This document shows positions 1 to 11,279 of a stretch of 64,000 bases of DNA, piece by piece (position 1 is the stretch's first letter; every line of letters starts with the position of its first letter). The notes under the pieces were generated by a model. It was not told the DNA's origin and did no database searches. It was given only the letters and a program-made list of their open reading frames with translations. Both the position numbers and the translations under genes were made by a program. Where the stretch lies: contig OX344752.2 in NCBI GenBank assembly GCA_947034885.2, forward strand, positions 2,790,001-2,854,000. Reading direction: 5' to 3'. Source of the DNA: Thuidium tamariscinum. Its lineage: Eukaryota > Streptophyta > Bryopsida > Hypnales > Thuidiaceae.

Positions 1-2070
1 AAAGTGGAAGAGAAAGGGCAAGTCTTAGCTTCCTCCACTGTGGATCAAATACAAGGCGGAGTACCAAGGACAGTCACCATCTCACAGCTCACTGAAGATG
101 TCATTTCACGTGTGACACAAGCCATGGTCCTCTCCGACGATGATGTGCCACAGACTGAGGATTTAATCCTTAATATTTGCATTGAGGACATCGCCATGGA
201 TATGGTGGACAAAAGACAGGGTGCGTACGATGAGGTCTTGAAGTACTTGGTTCAGGTGATCTCTTCACACATCTTTGCTCAAATTTATTTTACTTATTGT
301 CAATGATATGAATGCTAAGCACCAAAGTTGCTATAATGAAACATTGAAGAAAAATTTCTCTCTCCTCCACAATTATATTTTGTATTGAAGAATTTCTGAA
401 TTTGAAAAAATTAGTATGACAACAAGGCAGAATTTACAATTCCGTCGGATCCGACGGAATCACCTAAACCGATATTTTGTCCTGTATTTCCCTACTTAAC
501 ATTACCTACTTTCATATGGTTTTGTTTTCTTTAGAAATAGTTGAACATATTGACAAATGTAATTTCTTTTTTAGCTCAGACTTTTATTGAAGTGACCCTA
601 AAATTCCTAATGTTGTACTAAATATTATGAATCTACTTTGAAAGGTAGAAAAGTATGCAATACTAATATATTGAAATTGTATTGAAATATGCTTTTGCAG
701 ATGGCAGTGGGCAAAACTCGCATGTTTGAAGGTGTCGCAAATGCAAGGGCTGGTGTTGATGTCATCTTCATTGACTATCCAGAGAACTTGCCTGTGCCAG
801 GCATTTCTCTTACGTCGAAGGAGGTGCCAAATTGGAATGCAGATTTAGAAGCTAATGCTTTGCAATCCGCATGCACCTTTGCAGTAGAGCATCTGCACGA
901 TGATGGATGCATCATTGTGTTTCACTCCTTCAGCATTGCATCCAGGGAAGATCTAGCAGGAGTTTGCGAAGCATTTGACTTTAAGAAGAAGAAAGATTGG
1001 CTAGGCATGAACCGCATGCATCTCACCTCGCCAATGGACACCACAAAGACGGTAATTTCAGTACAGATGCTTCAGTTTTTGTCACCTATTTTTTTTTAAA
1101 TTCTATTTATTGATCTCTAATGTTCTTGTGTCATATATGTTGCAAACTCAGAAGTTTGGAGTCACTCTCCTTGTCAAGGACCTCAAAGCAAAAGGCGAAT
1201 CCAAATTTGCTTTCAAGTGTACTGAGATGATGAAGAAGGCTAGGGTGGATGTCGAGAATGATGACATGCTGATGAATTACATGCATGCAGATGACATCTC
1301 CATGAATGGGAAGAAGCCATGGAGAGGCCCACGTGAAAAAGATCCAAGGTTCTTCACCCTCCTCCTTGAAGCCACAAGCAATGAAGGCGATGTCATTGTG
1401 GACTGCACGGCATCCACAGGTTTGTCTTCAGTTTGAATATTTCACACTTCTATGTCATTGTAACAATTTTGTCACCTCTCTAACACATTTTTTTTACATG
1501 AATGCCCTAGGTGCTTGCATTTTGGCTTGTAGAGGAACTGGCCACAACATTCTAGCTTTTGAGGGGGACAAAGATGTTTTCAATGCCATTTTGAAGCCCA
1601 TGAAGAAGTCATCACCCTTAATGCCAGTGGCTCCAACCCCCGAGACAACAGTGAACTTGACAATGGATGTGCAAGATGCGCCTATTGTGCCTCGCAAGTT
1701 TGTTCGCAAGGAAAAATCCAGTAAGTAAGTGGAAACTTCTTTCATTCTTTATTATTTTTCTTCATATCACATTTGCAAAGACTAATATAATGTCTTCAAT
1801 TTTTGCAGAGGTTGTGGATTGATCTTGAGAGAGGTCATGGACCAAAATCAAAGGCTTGTCGTTAGTCCAGAGAAGCCTTTCGAGCTACCACCCTATGCTG
1901 AGCAGATGGCAAGTGCCTTTGCAAATTTTGGTTGTTCCAAATCAAAGCGACGCAAAGACATTTACGCCCTCAATGTCTTACAGTTTATAGATGCTTCTGC
2001 ATCTGAGGGACGGGAGTCCTTAGAGTCCTCTACAGGGTCAGATTCAGTGACTGAGTCCACAGCCACTTAG
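1..2070 (+). CDS. Beta-class DNA (N4/N6) methyltransferase-like protein, 5' partial
   Basis: Proposed exons are 1-255, 701-1051, 1152-1419, 1511-1724 and 1809-2070. All introns are GT-AG and phases join cleanly, giving 449 residues to the TAG at 2068-2070. The reading frame is open at base 1, so the start lies outside the window. Exon 2 carries a strand ending FIDYPE, where amino-methyltransferases have the catalytic DPPY/SPPY. Exons 3-4 carry KDPRFFTLLLEATS, then DCTASTGAC at the place of the SAM-binding FxGxG loop, then GHNILAFEGD. Catalytic motif before SAM motif is the permuted beta-class order of the N6_N4_Mtase family. Both motifs are degenerate (no PP, no GxG), so activity is doubtful; it may be a diverged or non-catalytic relative of plant DN4MT-type enzymes. 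The C-terminus is Ser/Thr-rich. Family assignment is inference from motif order and spacing. Confidence 0.6.
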
Positions 2071-2893
2071 ATTCTTGAGATTGACTAATCTCTTGAATCT
2101 TACTATTGTGTATTGGATTTTATTTGGATTGGATTTGTGTGTTTTATGGCTACTTCTCGAGGTCTTGAATTTCTCTTTCTATTCATTTGATTTTTATTTT
2201 GAAAACATCTAAGGTAATGGCTCTTGCTAGTTCTCCGAAAACCTACACCAAGAATAAACAAATAAATAAATTTTGAGACAAGAAGGCAACACTTACAATT
2301 TCATCGGATCCGACAAACCCTTACGTATTGACCATCCAATTCTTTCTCTTCATTATACATCTCAAAATCAATCTTCTTTCAACAACACCTAGATTGACTT
2401 ATTTAGTGAATGAGTTGCATCAAATTAGAGTATTTCCAATGCCTTTTGTGATTTCAAGATTTGGGTATCCATGAATTTGTTCTTTGCTGTTTTCATTTTG
2501 CCTTCACATTCCTTAATTTATCTCTATATAAAAAAGATCTAATATTCTAAATTAAAGCTAATCGACAATATAAACCTAAGTGCTTTGATTCTCACAATTA
2601 GATTTTATATCCCTACTCTTGTGTATATAATGTCCATGATCATAGGTGTATGCAAAGAGAAAATGAAGAAGAAAACAAAAAGTGACTTCTGTAGTCACAT
2701 CTTTGAAATAGACATCATATCTTCTTCGTCGCCTAAACCCTAAGTCCACGAGTATAGGTACTAAACTCTAATTTTTGTTACCCTAAAGTCCACGATCATA
2801 GGTGCTCAACTCAAATTTTTTTCAAAATAAATTTCCCGCTCACAAGCTCACAGGCTCACAGGCTCCTGCTCCCCCGCTCGCCTGCTAGCAACC
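2071..2893. other. AT-rich intergenic, 3' of the methyltransferase-like gene
   Basis: No supported gene. It should contain the 3' UTR of the preceding gene. Two diverged copies of a sequence reading CCTAA(A)GTCCACGA lie at about 2735-2830. A short GC-richer stretch built of repeated GCTCACAGGCTC-like units at about 2830-2890 abuts the truncated transposable element that follows. Confidence 0.5.
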
Positions 2894-3191
2894 CTGGAAC
2901 CAAAGCTTCAGATGTAGAACAAAACATAATCTTTGAGAAAAAAAATAAAAAATAAAAAAATAATTTTTTTTGTGTTTTTTTATTCTACCCGGTGAACTGC
3001 TTTTTGAACTTAGAATGACATAACTTTTGCTTCCAAACACCAATTGAAATAAAAATTGTATTTTTGGAAAGATAACCTGATTTACTACCTTCAAAAAAAG
3101 TTTCAAAAAATCATAGCAAAATTTTAGGTCACACAAGCCTACCCAAAATTCCAAATGTCCCCCGAGGGGACTTTAGTCCTTTAGGGGTTAA
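2894..3191 (-). mobile_element. piggyBac-like (family A) terminal fragment, reverse orientation
   Basis: Read on the minus strand from 3191, it begins TTAACCCCTAAAGGAC, continues into the family-A subterminal hairpin (GTCCCC TC GGGGGAC), and then matches the interior of the copy at 20730 (TTTTTATTTCAATTGGTG, GCAAAAGTTAT, GAAGCTTTG). Similarity stops near 2894, where it meets unrelated GC-richer repeats. The other end and its TTAA are missing, so this is a truncated copy. Confidence 0.75.
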
Positions 3192-3976
3192 TTGGATTGC
3201 AAGGGGATAAGACTTTTATTGAAAAAGCATGACTCATGTGTTGACAATTGATAAATTTTTGAAATAGACCTCCAATGATGCTAGTATATGAGCATAGAAG
3301 TGTGAGCCTATGAGCCTTGAGCCTAAATATAAGTAAGTATCCTACAATCATTGAAGGTGTTTATGACATAAACACCTATAATATAGGTGTTTAGAACGTA
3401 GATACATTATAACTATTGAAGTGTCTATAATATAAACATCTATACTATAGATATATAGAATTCTAAGTTCACATGCTCACACTTTCTATGCTTACATACT
3501 AGCAACTATGCCTAAATCCTACTAGCCATAATACAAAAACATTGCATAAAAGAGGAGAAGAAAGGATTGTTGTATGTCACTTTGGGGAGTGGAAAGGATT
3601 TAGGTTAGAAGATATAGGAGGAGGCTCAAAAATTGACTGAGCATTATAAATGGCCCCTATAAAAGTACCTTTAACAATCTAAAGGTTTTACTAAAATAGA
3701 ATAAAATGTGCATGCTCATAAATTGCAATCAAAAGTGTATGCTTTTAGAGTCCTCATCAATTGAAAAGGTTGAGTTGAATGTGCGCTCTTTGTTTGTACA
3801 TGAGTAATTAAAAACTTGAAGTTGTTAATGAGTTGTTAATTAATTGAAGTGTGTGCAATGACTTCTTTTATTTGTAGTGCCACAGGAATTTAATTAAAAC
3901 TTGTTAGTCTTTACACTTTGTCATTGTGGACATTCTTTGAATGCTTTTAAAAACTTTCATGCACATTTTCAGCATC
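3192..3976. other. AT-rich intergenic with a small duplicated palindromic motif
   Basis: No gene is supported. At about 3340-3460 a unit of roughly 65 bp (ATTGAAG..GT.TATA..ATAAACA.CTATA) occurs twice, and each copy contains short inverted repeats. The rest is unstructured AT-rich sequence. Confidence 0.4.
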
Positions 3977-3984
3977 CTATTAAT

Positions 3985-4245
3985 TAGGGGGTTTTTTCGG
4001 CTTTTTGGTGCTAGTTTGCACCCAAAAGAATAATCTAGCTAAAAAACATCCAAAAAAATGCTGGAAAACTTGGATGAAATCGCTAGACAACTTTCAAATA
4101 ATGAAAAATATTAGATGAATTTGCCTAATTTTGGATGAAAACCATACTATACATCCAAAAATGGATGAATGTTGCAAATTGGAGCATCCCTATAACATTT
4201 TATGTCACCAATGTGGCTATTCTAAAAAAATGAAAAAAAGCCTTG
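3985..4245. mobile_element. hAT-type MITE, copy 1 (261 bp)
   Basis: The element is bounded by 8-bp target duplications CTATTAAT at 3977-3984 and 4246-4253. It starts TAGGGGGTTTTTT and ends AAAAAAAGCCTTG. The interior (TTTTTGGTGC.AGTTTGCACC, ATACATCCAA, ATGGATGAATGTTGCAA, GTGGCTATTCT) is shared with the copy at 16566. An 8-bp duplication with termini of the form C/TAGGG is characteristic of the hAT superfamily. It has no coding capacity. Confidence 0.88.
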
Positions 4246-4253
4246 CTATTAAT

Positions 4254-7180
4254 CAATTTTTGCAATGACTTATTGTATTCAAGGACATGTGTTCATTAAT
4301 TATCATTGTAGCCTAGGCACTCGAATAGCACCTTAGACACCTTCCACTTCTTGAAATTGCAATTAATTCATTCAATGTTCAAAATTTATGATTAAAATCT
4401 CTACTACAATATTTTCAACTTTTCTTCAACCAAAAATATAAAAATGAAAATTGAACCAATAGATTCTTCCAAAGAAGGCTACTTTCCTTTACATGGACAG
4501 TTTTTGAGCTTTCTAACTTCATACAAAGTAACCTAATCCTTCTCAATTTCTCTCAAGTTTCTCTATCAATTTGTTTTGTGATTGTCTTACCATAGCTCAC
4601 AACATTTGAGTGTGTTTTGTTGGATCTTTGAACGAGGGAAGTCTAACGTTGCCTAAAGAGGAAATGAATGCTTCAAACACTTGTCAAAACGAAGGGGTTA
4701 GCTTCAGAAAAGTAGGTCTACTTTTCAAATTCTATTCATTGATGGAACTCTTCATTGTCATTGCAACTTTCTTTATCTATTCAACCCATTTGAGCCAGCA
4801 TTGTATTGATTCAAGACCATCAACTAGACTATGGATTGTTATGGTCACATTTACATTCAATAGCCGACCTCGTAGAATGTGAACTATGTGTTCTTGTTGC
4901 TTATTGATTAATAAGAATTTAAGAAATAACAAAACTACTTAGGTTGGCTTTCATTTGAGTAGGCTAGCACTCTTGTGAAACAAAATCGTCATTTACACCA
5001 TTTACTTGCTTGCTTGGCTTATCAGGATGCTAATCTCCGAAGATACTTAATTGTGAATCAAATGTTAAGAATTTGTGGGTTGGAGTAAAATGTGCATCCC
5101 AACTCCTAAAGTTTCATAACTTTTGATCAAATTTATTGCGTTTGTTGCCAACGTACAATATATGTTTTGAGAACCGAGCGTTTTGGGTGGCACAACATTG
5201 ATACAGCTACTCTGGGAAGGTTGCGGATCGGAGCTGCTTCTTGACGTGAATGTGGATGTGGTGCTCACGCTGGACCTCAGCTCGACCTTAATTGTACCAA
5301 ACACACAGCTGCTCAACTACCTTGTTCAAGTTGTAGAATCATTCCATTCCATCAATCCCATTCCGTTGAATTAATTTTGCCCTCCGGACAACATTGCCAA
5401 TCCAACCCTCGCCTCATGCGACTACACCATGTTAGAGAATTGTTTGTGTTATTGCGCTCATAATGTCAATGCAGGAGAGTTCTCCTGTCGTGGCATGCTT
5501 CAATTGGTTAAGGAGAGGCAGATTAAGACTGATAATGCTCAATGCTTGCCTTGTGCAAATCTTCAGCAAGGTGGGTACGAAGTAGAGATTTCATTGGTAT
5601 AGAAATGAGAGAAATCTAGGAGAAATCTCTTCTTCTACCAACCGATATTAACTCAGTAAGTGCAGATTCACGTACCTAACAAAATCTAAATCTAAATGGA
5701 GGGGACTATTACTGTTGTGGCATATTTTGATTGGTTCAACAATCAAAGAAATCAAATAGACATTGACATTATGTCCAGTAATTGCAAAGCAGTCCAAGTT
5801 ACCATAAATAATCGGCGGTCAGTACCAACCTCACCGCCCCGCGGCTCGGTAGGTCCTAACCGGTGATTATTTTCGATAACTTGGCCTGCTTTGCGGTTAC
5901 CCAGTCCATAATTTCTGTTGTTATGAACCCCTCAATCGAGCAGGCTGGACAACAAGGAACTGACCGAGCTTCGGGGCATGAACTCAGGAAAATGGGGCTG
6001 GGGAGAATGATCTTCCACCAGATAATACTGCGTGAAATTCCTTCACTTGAACCTCCGTAATGGGTATCGCATTGATATAAGTACATTTTCGGAAATTAGT
6101 ATGAGTGTGTGGCAACATGAACTCGGATGACAGATTGAATATTTTTCCCGTGGCTAGTGTGCATCATGTGTTGTGTCTAGCTGACACTTCATTGAAATCA
6201 AAAATTTATCCCACCCATCATTCCTCACGATGCTTCTACGTGGCCTACATGATCCCTCTTCTCAAAAGCAGTACGTTCCCCTCTCAAACTACTGCCTCAA
6301 AACATTGTCATGGACAGGACCAATTAAGCCTCAAAGGATTGACTCCAATTAATTCCTGCCACCATATATCAATTGGAGTGCATCCCGAGGTCCAACAATC
6401 TTCGTCAAAGCGGCCACCACTCCTTCAATTCGCTTGGCTCCTGTATCAATAATTGGGCAACAATCTGTGCTTCTCGATCGGATGCAGCCACGCACACACG
6501 GTGAGCTCGATCTTGAAGTCACCGGCCCATCTTGTTGAATTGGCAGCGCTCCACACGAACCTCAGTAATGCGAAAGTGATTTATTACTTAGTTTCACAGG
6601 GAGATTATTTTGTTTTACTACCTAGAAAAACAAGGGATTTTACTACCTGTTTTACTATGTTTTTAGTAGTAAAACACACAATGTAGTAAAACACACAATG
6701 TAGTGTATGCACTACCATCTCTACATGTTGAAAGTAGTGAAATGACAAATGTAGTGAATGAAAAATGTAGTGAATTGAGAATGTGCCACGTCATTAAAAT
6801 TTATTATTATTATTAATTGAATTTATTATTATTATTATTATTATTAACAAAAAAAAATTACTCAAAAATCTGCCACGTGGGATTTTACATATATAAAATC
6901 TGCCATGTAGGTAACTATGCCACGTAAACAGGCACGAAATTTAAATTTCAAATTAGATTAAAGGAATGGAAGGTGATTTTGCAATTTAAAACTTATTTAT
7001 TTTAAATGTACCTTCATTCAAAAGAACTGAATGAAGTTTATTCATAAGAGTTGAATGAAATTCATTCAGAAGAGTTGTATGAAGCTGGTAAGTGAACTTT
7101 CAATCTCACTTTCATTTGTGTCTACGGAGGGAGGGAGACAAGGACTTTATACTAGTGGAGAGGAAGGAGGTGAGACAACC
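4254..7180. other. Intergenic, with a GC-richer patch at about 5170-6560
   Basis: No gene is supported. The GC-richer patch has short open frames on both strands, but none has recognisable motifs or a convincing exon chain, so it could be a gene relic or an unrecognised transcript. At about 6570-6790 the motif TTTTACTAC and its inverse GTAGTAAAA recur many times. At 6800-6846 there is an (ATT)n stretch, and several GCCACGT words follow to 6925. Confidence 0.35.
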
Positions 7181-7648
7181 CGTATGGGATATGAAAATGA
7201 ATCAAAGTCCAACCTCTTAAAAGTAAGAATTGTGGTTTAAGTCAAATTTCAGACCTCATTTTGGCATAGTAGAGTATGTGCTATAAAAAAACTTTTAACT
7301 AATAAAAGTTGTGAAATAAATCAAAGTTTCACCTCCAAAAATCCGTTTGAAGTTTCAAGTCTCCAATAAAAAGTTATAAGCAAATTTCAGTGAGAGGTAT
7401 TTGAAATTGTCCAAAAAACTGTCCCTCCAAACCTCTCACTGAAATTTGCTTATAACTTTTGATTGAAGACTTGAAACTTCAAACGGATTTTTGGAGGTGA
7501 AACTTTGATTTATTTCACAACTTTTATTAGTTCAAAGTTTTCTGATAGCACATATTCTACTATGCCAAAATGAGGTCTGAAATTTGACTTAAACCACAAT
7601 TCTTACTTTTGAGAGGTTGGACTTTGGTTCATTTTCATATCCCATATG
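7181..7648. repeat. Near-perfect 468-bp foldback (218-bp arms, 32-bp loop)
   Basis: The left arm 7181-7398 and right arm 7431-7648 are reverse complements of exactly equal length, with about nine substitutions and no indels by eye. They are separated by a 32-bp spacer (7399-7430). The arms start CGTATGGGATATG / CATATGGGATATG. A transcript would form a long hairpin able to feed the DCL small-RNA pathway. No coding capacity. Clear flanking target duplications are not visible, so it could be a foldback transposon or a recent local inverted duplication. Confidence 0.92.
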
Positions 7649-8635
7649 CAATTTCCAGAAAAAAATTATGAAAAGATGAATGAAGATTTGTTACCCTTCT
7701 AGGAAAATTTATTAGGAATGCAAAGCAAATACTGTATTTTTTAATTTGAAAATTTGAAAAATAAAAAACTCTCTCAAATTTGTACACATTCTCAAACATG
7801 AAGACTACAAAGTTTGAAGTAACCAAATTGGATTCTATAAAATTATTTAAAAAATTATATATGGATGAAATTCTAAATTTTAACAATTGATACTATTACC
7901 ATATTCTTTGGAACATCTTCAAAAAATTAGAAGTGATTCTCATTATTTTGTGTTAATTACACTAGATTGACCCTTTTATTTTTAAAATTGTTAAAAATTG
8001 AAGTATTATTATTTTTAAACATTGTGTGTAGATTAAAGAATAAAGACATTTAAGAAATATAAATTGTTTCTCTCTCCACTACTCTTTTCAAGAAAAAACA
8101 TTATATTTGCTATTTTTTCCTACTAGACTACATTCTTGGCTACTTGGCTTAAATGAATTTTTTTAATTACTTTTCACATTCAAAATTGGAAAATTAGAAA
8201 ATGCTAAAAGTATATCAATTTGTATTTCTACAAAATCTTAATTTGCAAAATATTGAGATTTGTTTCACCGTCTCGAGAAATTGCCATAAAAAAAATTAAA
8301 AAAAGACACATTGTGTCATCTTAATTGAAGGGTTAAAGCTTTGAAAGTTACACCTAAGATGCTTAAATCTTTAAAAAATAACCACTACATCCTTGCAAAT
8401 ATTTATTTATAAATATTAAATCCAATGAAAAATTACACATGCATTTTTAAAATTCAAGTCAATTTTTCATTTGTAATATATGGTTTTCCAATCACTTTCA
8501 TTTCAAAAGGGTAATGATTATCTAACTATCCAAACATCTTGCAAAAACACCTTCTCATAACATTCTAAATTATAATGATTTCCATAATTATGTGTTGCTA
8601 ATAATAAAGAAAACACTTCTCTACCATGCATACTT
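7649..8635. other. AT-rich intergenic
   Basis: I see no gene or recognisable element. Base composition is very AT-rich with poly-A and poly-T runs. Confidence 0.4.
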
Positions 8636-8912
8636 ATAATGCATATGTGAGAAAGTGATAAAAATGTATTGTTTACCATGTCATGTATTTCCCTATCATG
8701 GAGAATTGAGAATGTGTGTGTGAAAAAGTAGTAAAAATTAGTTGTTTGCCATATTCTATATTTCACTATGATCATGCATAATAGTCATGTGAGCAAGAAA
8801 GTAGTAAAACTGGGTTGTTTCCTATGTTATGTATTTTACTACAATCATGCATAATAGGAATGTACACAAGAAAGTAGTCAACTGGGTTGTTTACTATGTA
8901 ATGTACTAAAAT
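8636..8912. repeat. Tandem repeat, about 73-bp unit, four imperfect copies
   Basis: Units begin near 8636, 8699, 8778 and 8851. They share ATAATxxxxATGTG..xAAGAAAGTAGTAAAA..GGTTGTTT.CTATGT.ATGTATT.. . The last two are the most alike, with exact 73-bp spacing. The motif AAAGTAGTAAAA links it loosely to the TTTTACTAC-rich segment at 6570-6790. Confidence 0.75.
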
Positions 8913-9612
8913 GACTAGAATTCTACATAGCGATTCCAAATCTCCACATGCTCACACTTTTGAAAGTGGTGTTTTCCCTCATTTTACTACATTCAAATAT
9001 AGTAAAGCCAAATAATCTCCTTGTGTTTGTTTGTGACCCAAATGGTTGAAGAATCAGTTCGTGTGATCAATTTCGAAGACTTCAGTCCGACTCTCAGTCG
9101 CAACAAAGTATTGCATCTTAATTCCCGAAGCAACTTGGCTGATGTGAATCTGATTGAATGATAAATGGAAGTACTGACGTGCATACGAGCCACTCAATGC
9201 TTAGCCTCTCGATTCAAAGTTCGCGAAACCAATACCGTAGTCCAGCAACTCCGGCCCTGTGCCGAATTTTGAAGGTAAAATTCATTCGTAGTTGTTCGAC
9301 TGTTGTTCAATTCCCTGTAATTGTTTAAAAGTCCTCTCAATTGAATGGAGCAGGAACTATAAAATCACTCAAATTATGTTTTGAATTTCAGAGCAGTGGT
9401 GAATTCAAGTACAACTGAATAGACTGCCGGCAGTGAAGGATTTCTTACAGAAAAGGGACCATTGCTATATCTTAACCCCTCACCGCCCCGGGTATCTCGA
9501 AATACACTGAAAAGGGGACACATTTCGTCCCCTTGGGCGGTGAGGGGACCTTGCATTTCAAATATTTGTTGAATTGTACAATGCGTTCAATTAATATTTT
9601 AGAGCCAAAGGT
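8913..9612. other. Intergenic containing a compact nested palindrome at 9472-9547
   Basis: No gene is supported. TTAA at 9472-9475 is followed by a perfect 13-bp inverted repeat, 9476-9488 and 9535-9547 (CCCCTCACCGCCC / its complement). Inside this is an 8-bp hairpin, AAGGGGAC / GTCCCCTT, at about 9512-9534. The outer start resembles the TTAACCCC terminus of the piggyBac-like elements, but the right side ends GGGGACC, not GGGGTTAA. Confidence 0.5.
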
Positions 9613-10130
9613 AAGAGGCTCAGAAACCACTCATTTAAGGGCTGGTCTGCCTTTATCATGTATTTTTTTGAGATGGTAATATTTTTCACTCATTTTTCAG
9701 TGAAAGGAAAATAAACGAGGAATCTAACACAAGTCATTTCATAATTTTCGAAGCATTTATGAATTACTTATGAATTTTCAAACGAAATCTGGCATAGGTC
9801 CCTATTTGTGATTCATAGGCCTTGGAAACCCACGCATGCTTAGTTTTTAAAAAAATCTAGTTTTATTCAAAAACTACATGTAAAAAGTAATAGAGATGGT
9901 TTCTAGATGCGACCCTTTCTAAAACTGAAATGAATATCATTATTTCAAAAATTTTAACATTTATATGAAGTTATAATAAGTTGAACTACCAATTCTTATT
10001 TTGAATAAAATTAGTAGACACCTATCCACTTAGTTAGGAAAGAACCCAATTTTTTTTTTTTTTTTTTAAACAAACGGGACAAGCCCACTGCAATAAAGAA
10101 CCCAATTTTGTGTTCAAAGACAAAACGTCG
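9613..10130. mobile_element. TA-target MITE family, truncated copy
   Basis: It starts AAAGGTAAGAGGCTCAGAAA and matches the outer element at 33212 through TAAGGGCTGGTC, CATTTTTCAGTGAAAG, AAACGAGGAATCTAACACAA and AGACACCTA.CCACTTAGTT. The right terminus is missing. A short retroposed tail has inserted in it at 10054-10094. Confidence 0.65.
10039..10109 (-). mobile_element. Retroposed 3' tail with 15-bp target-site duplication
   Basis: AAAGAACCCAATTTT is perfectly duplicated at 10039-10053 and 10095-10109. Between the copies is a 41-bp insert made of a T run followed by AAACAAACGGGACAAGCCC. On the minus strand this reads as a short unique sequence ending in poly-A, the usual form of an extremely 5'-truncated LINE or SINE insertion. 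Confidence 0.7.
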
Positions 10131-10353
10131 TGATGCTCATAATTGATTCAGCTGAGAAAATCCAAAAAAATTAAGTTATCATTGTCAATATCACCGAACG
10201 ACTGGAAATTGCTAAAAATTACAGTGATCTTCACACAAAATTGGCAGTTTTTAGGAAGCACACAGGATCTTCAGAGTTCAGTCAGATTCTTCTTGCTGGC
10301 CCACAAAAGAGTGCAAGCTTTCAGTTCCAAAAATAAGTTAACTTAGAGGGGAC

Positions 10354-10628
10354 CAGCCCTTTTTTTTTACTTTTTGAGAAAGTGCCAAGATGGCGATCGC
10401 TTCAAATTCAATGAAGCATTGGATTTCTACATTCATCCATCTTTTGGACTTAAAAACACTTTTCCATCATATTCATACATTTTTTCATCCAAATTTGGTA
10501 ACTTCATCCATGTTTTAGAGAAAACTCAAAATTTTCTAGAGAAAAAAGATTACTTTTATTTGGCGAAAAAAAGACATTTATTTTGAAATGGTGCAATTTG
10601 GCCCCATGGTGCCGGAAAAAAAGGGTTG
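10354..10628. mobile_element. hAT-type MITE, copy 2 (275 bp)
   Basis: Flanking 8-bp duplications are GAGGGGAC (10346-10353) and GAGGGGAG (10629-10636), seven of eight matching. Termini are CAGCCCTTTTTTTT and AAAAAAAGGGTTG. The interior has several ATTCATCC/TTCATCC words, inverse to the GGATGAA words of the other copies, so it lies in the opposite orientation. It is non-coding. Confidence 0.78.
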
Positions 10629-10636
10629 GAGGGGAG

Positions 10637-11279
10637 TGTGCCTTGTGCCAATGCCACAGTTAGAACTAAAGTAAAAGTAATTTTAAAAATTTTGAGAACC
10701 ATAAAAACTTTGAAATTCAATAACTTTCACATCATAGGTCAAAACACCACAAAACCAAGCCCATGCACCTCTCCTCACCGAGAGATTTCCGATGGTACCA
10801 AGAATGCAACCATGGGACACACGGTCTGGGAGATCTCAACGTGACAAACAAAACAAAACAAAACAAACTACTTGTCTTAAGGTATAGATTCCGTTTCTAG
10901 ATTTGAAAGCCTTAACTTTAGTAGGGCTAAGATTTTTGGTTTTTGGTTTTTGGTTTTTTAAACACATGGACAATAATTCCATTAATGGTGGACATGTACA
11001 TTAAACCAAAGGAGGGCCAAGTAGTATGGAGAGAAGATTTGTGGGATGACAATCATACATACAACCTTGAATTTGGAAAAAAGTAGTAAAATTTTGCAGC
11101 ACAAATCTTGAGCTCTAGTAAATATTGCAGTACAAATTTGAAATGTACACCACTAGAATACTTTTGTTTGTAGTTGGGTGGCTAGCATTTTGGTCTGTTA
11201 TGGGCACACTTACCTTACCCTAATGTGCAATTGTTGTTGCCAACTAAGATCATAGGCATATAACATAACTCCTATAGGC
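10637..11279. other. AT-rich intergenic
   Basis: No gene is seen. Short simple repeats are present, such as (AACAA)n near 10845 and (TTTTTGG)n near 10935. Confidence 0.4.

Noticed and set aside
1306..1728. 140-codon frame read straight through an intron of the methyltransferase-like gene
   Set aside because: Phase analysis gives exons 1152-1419 and 1511-1724 with GT-AG borders, restoring the continuous DCTASTGAC motif; the straight frame is an artefact.
8636..8912. Possible CRISPR-like array
   Set aside because: Repeats are imperfect, contiguous and about 73 bp with no spacers, in a plant nuclear context; it is an ordinary tandem repeat.
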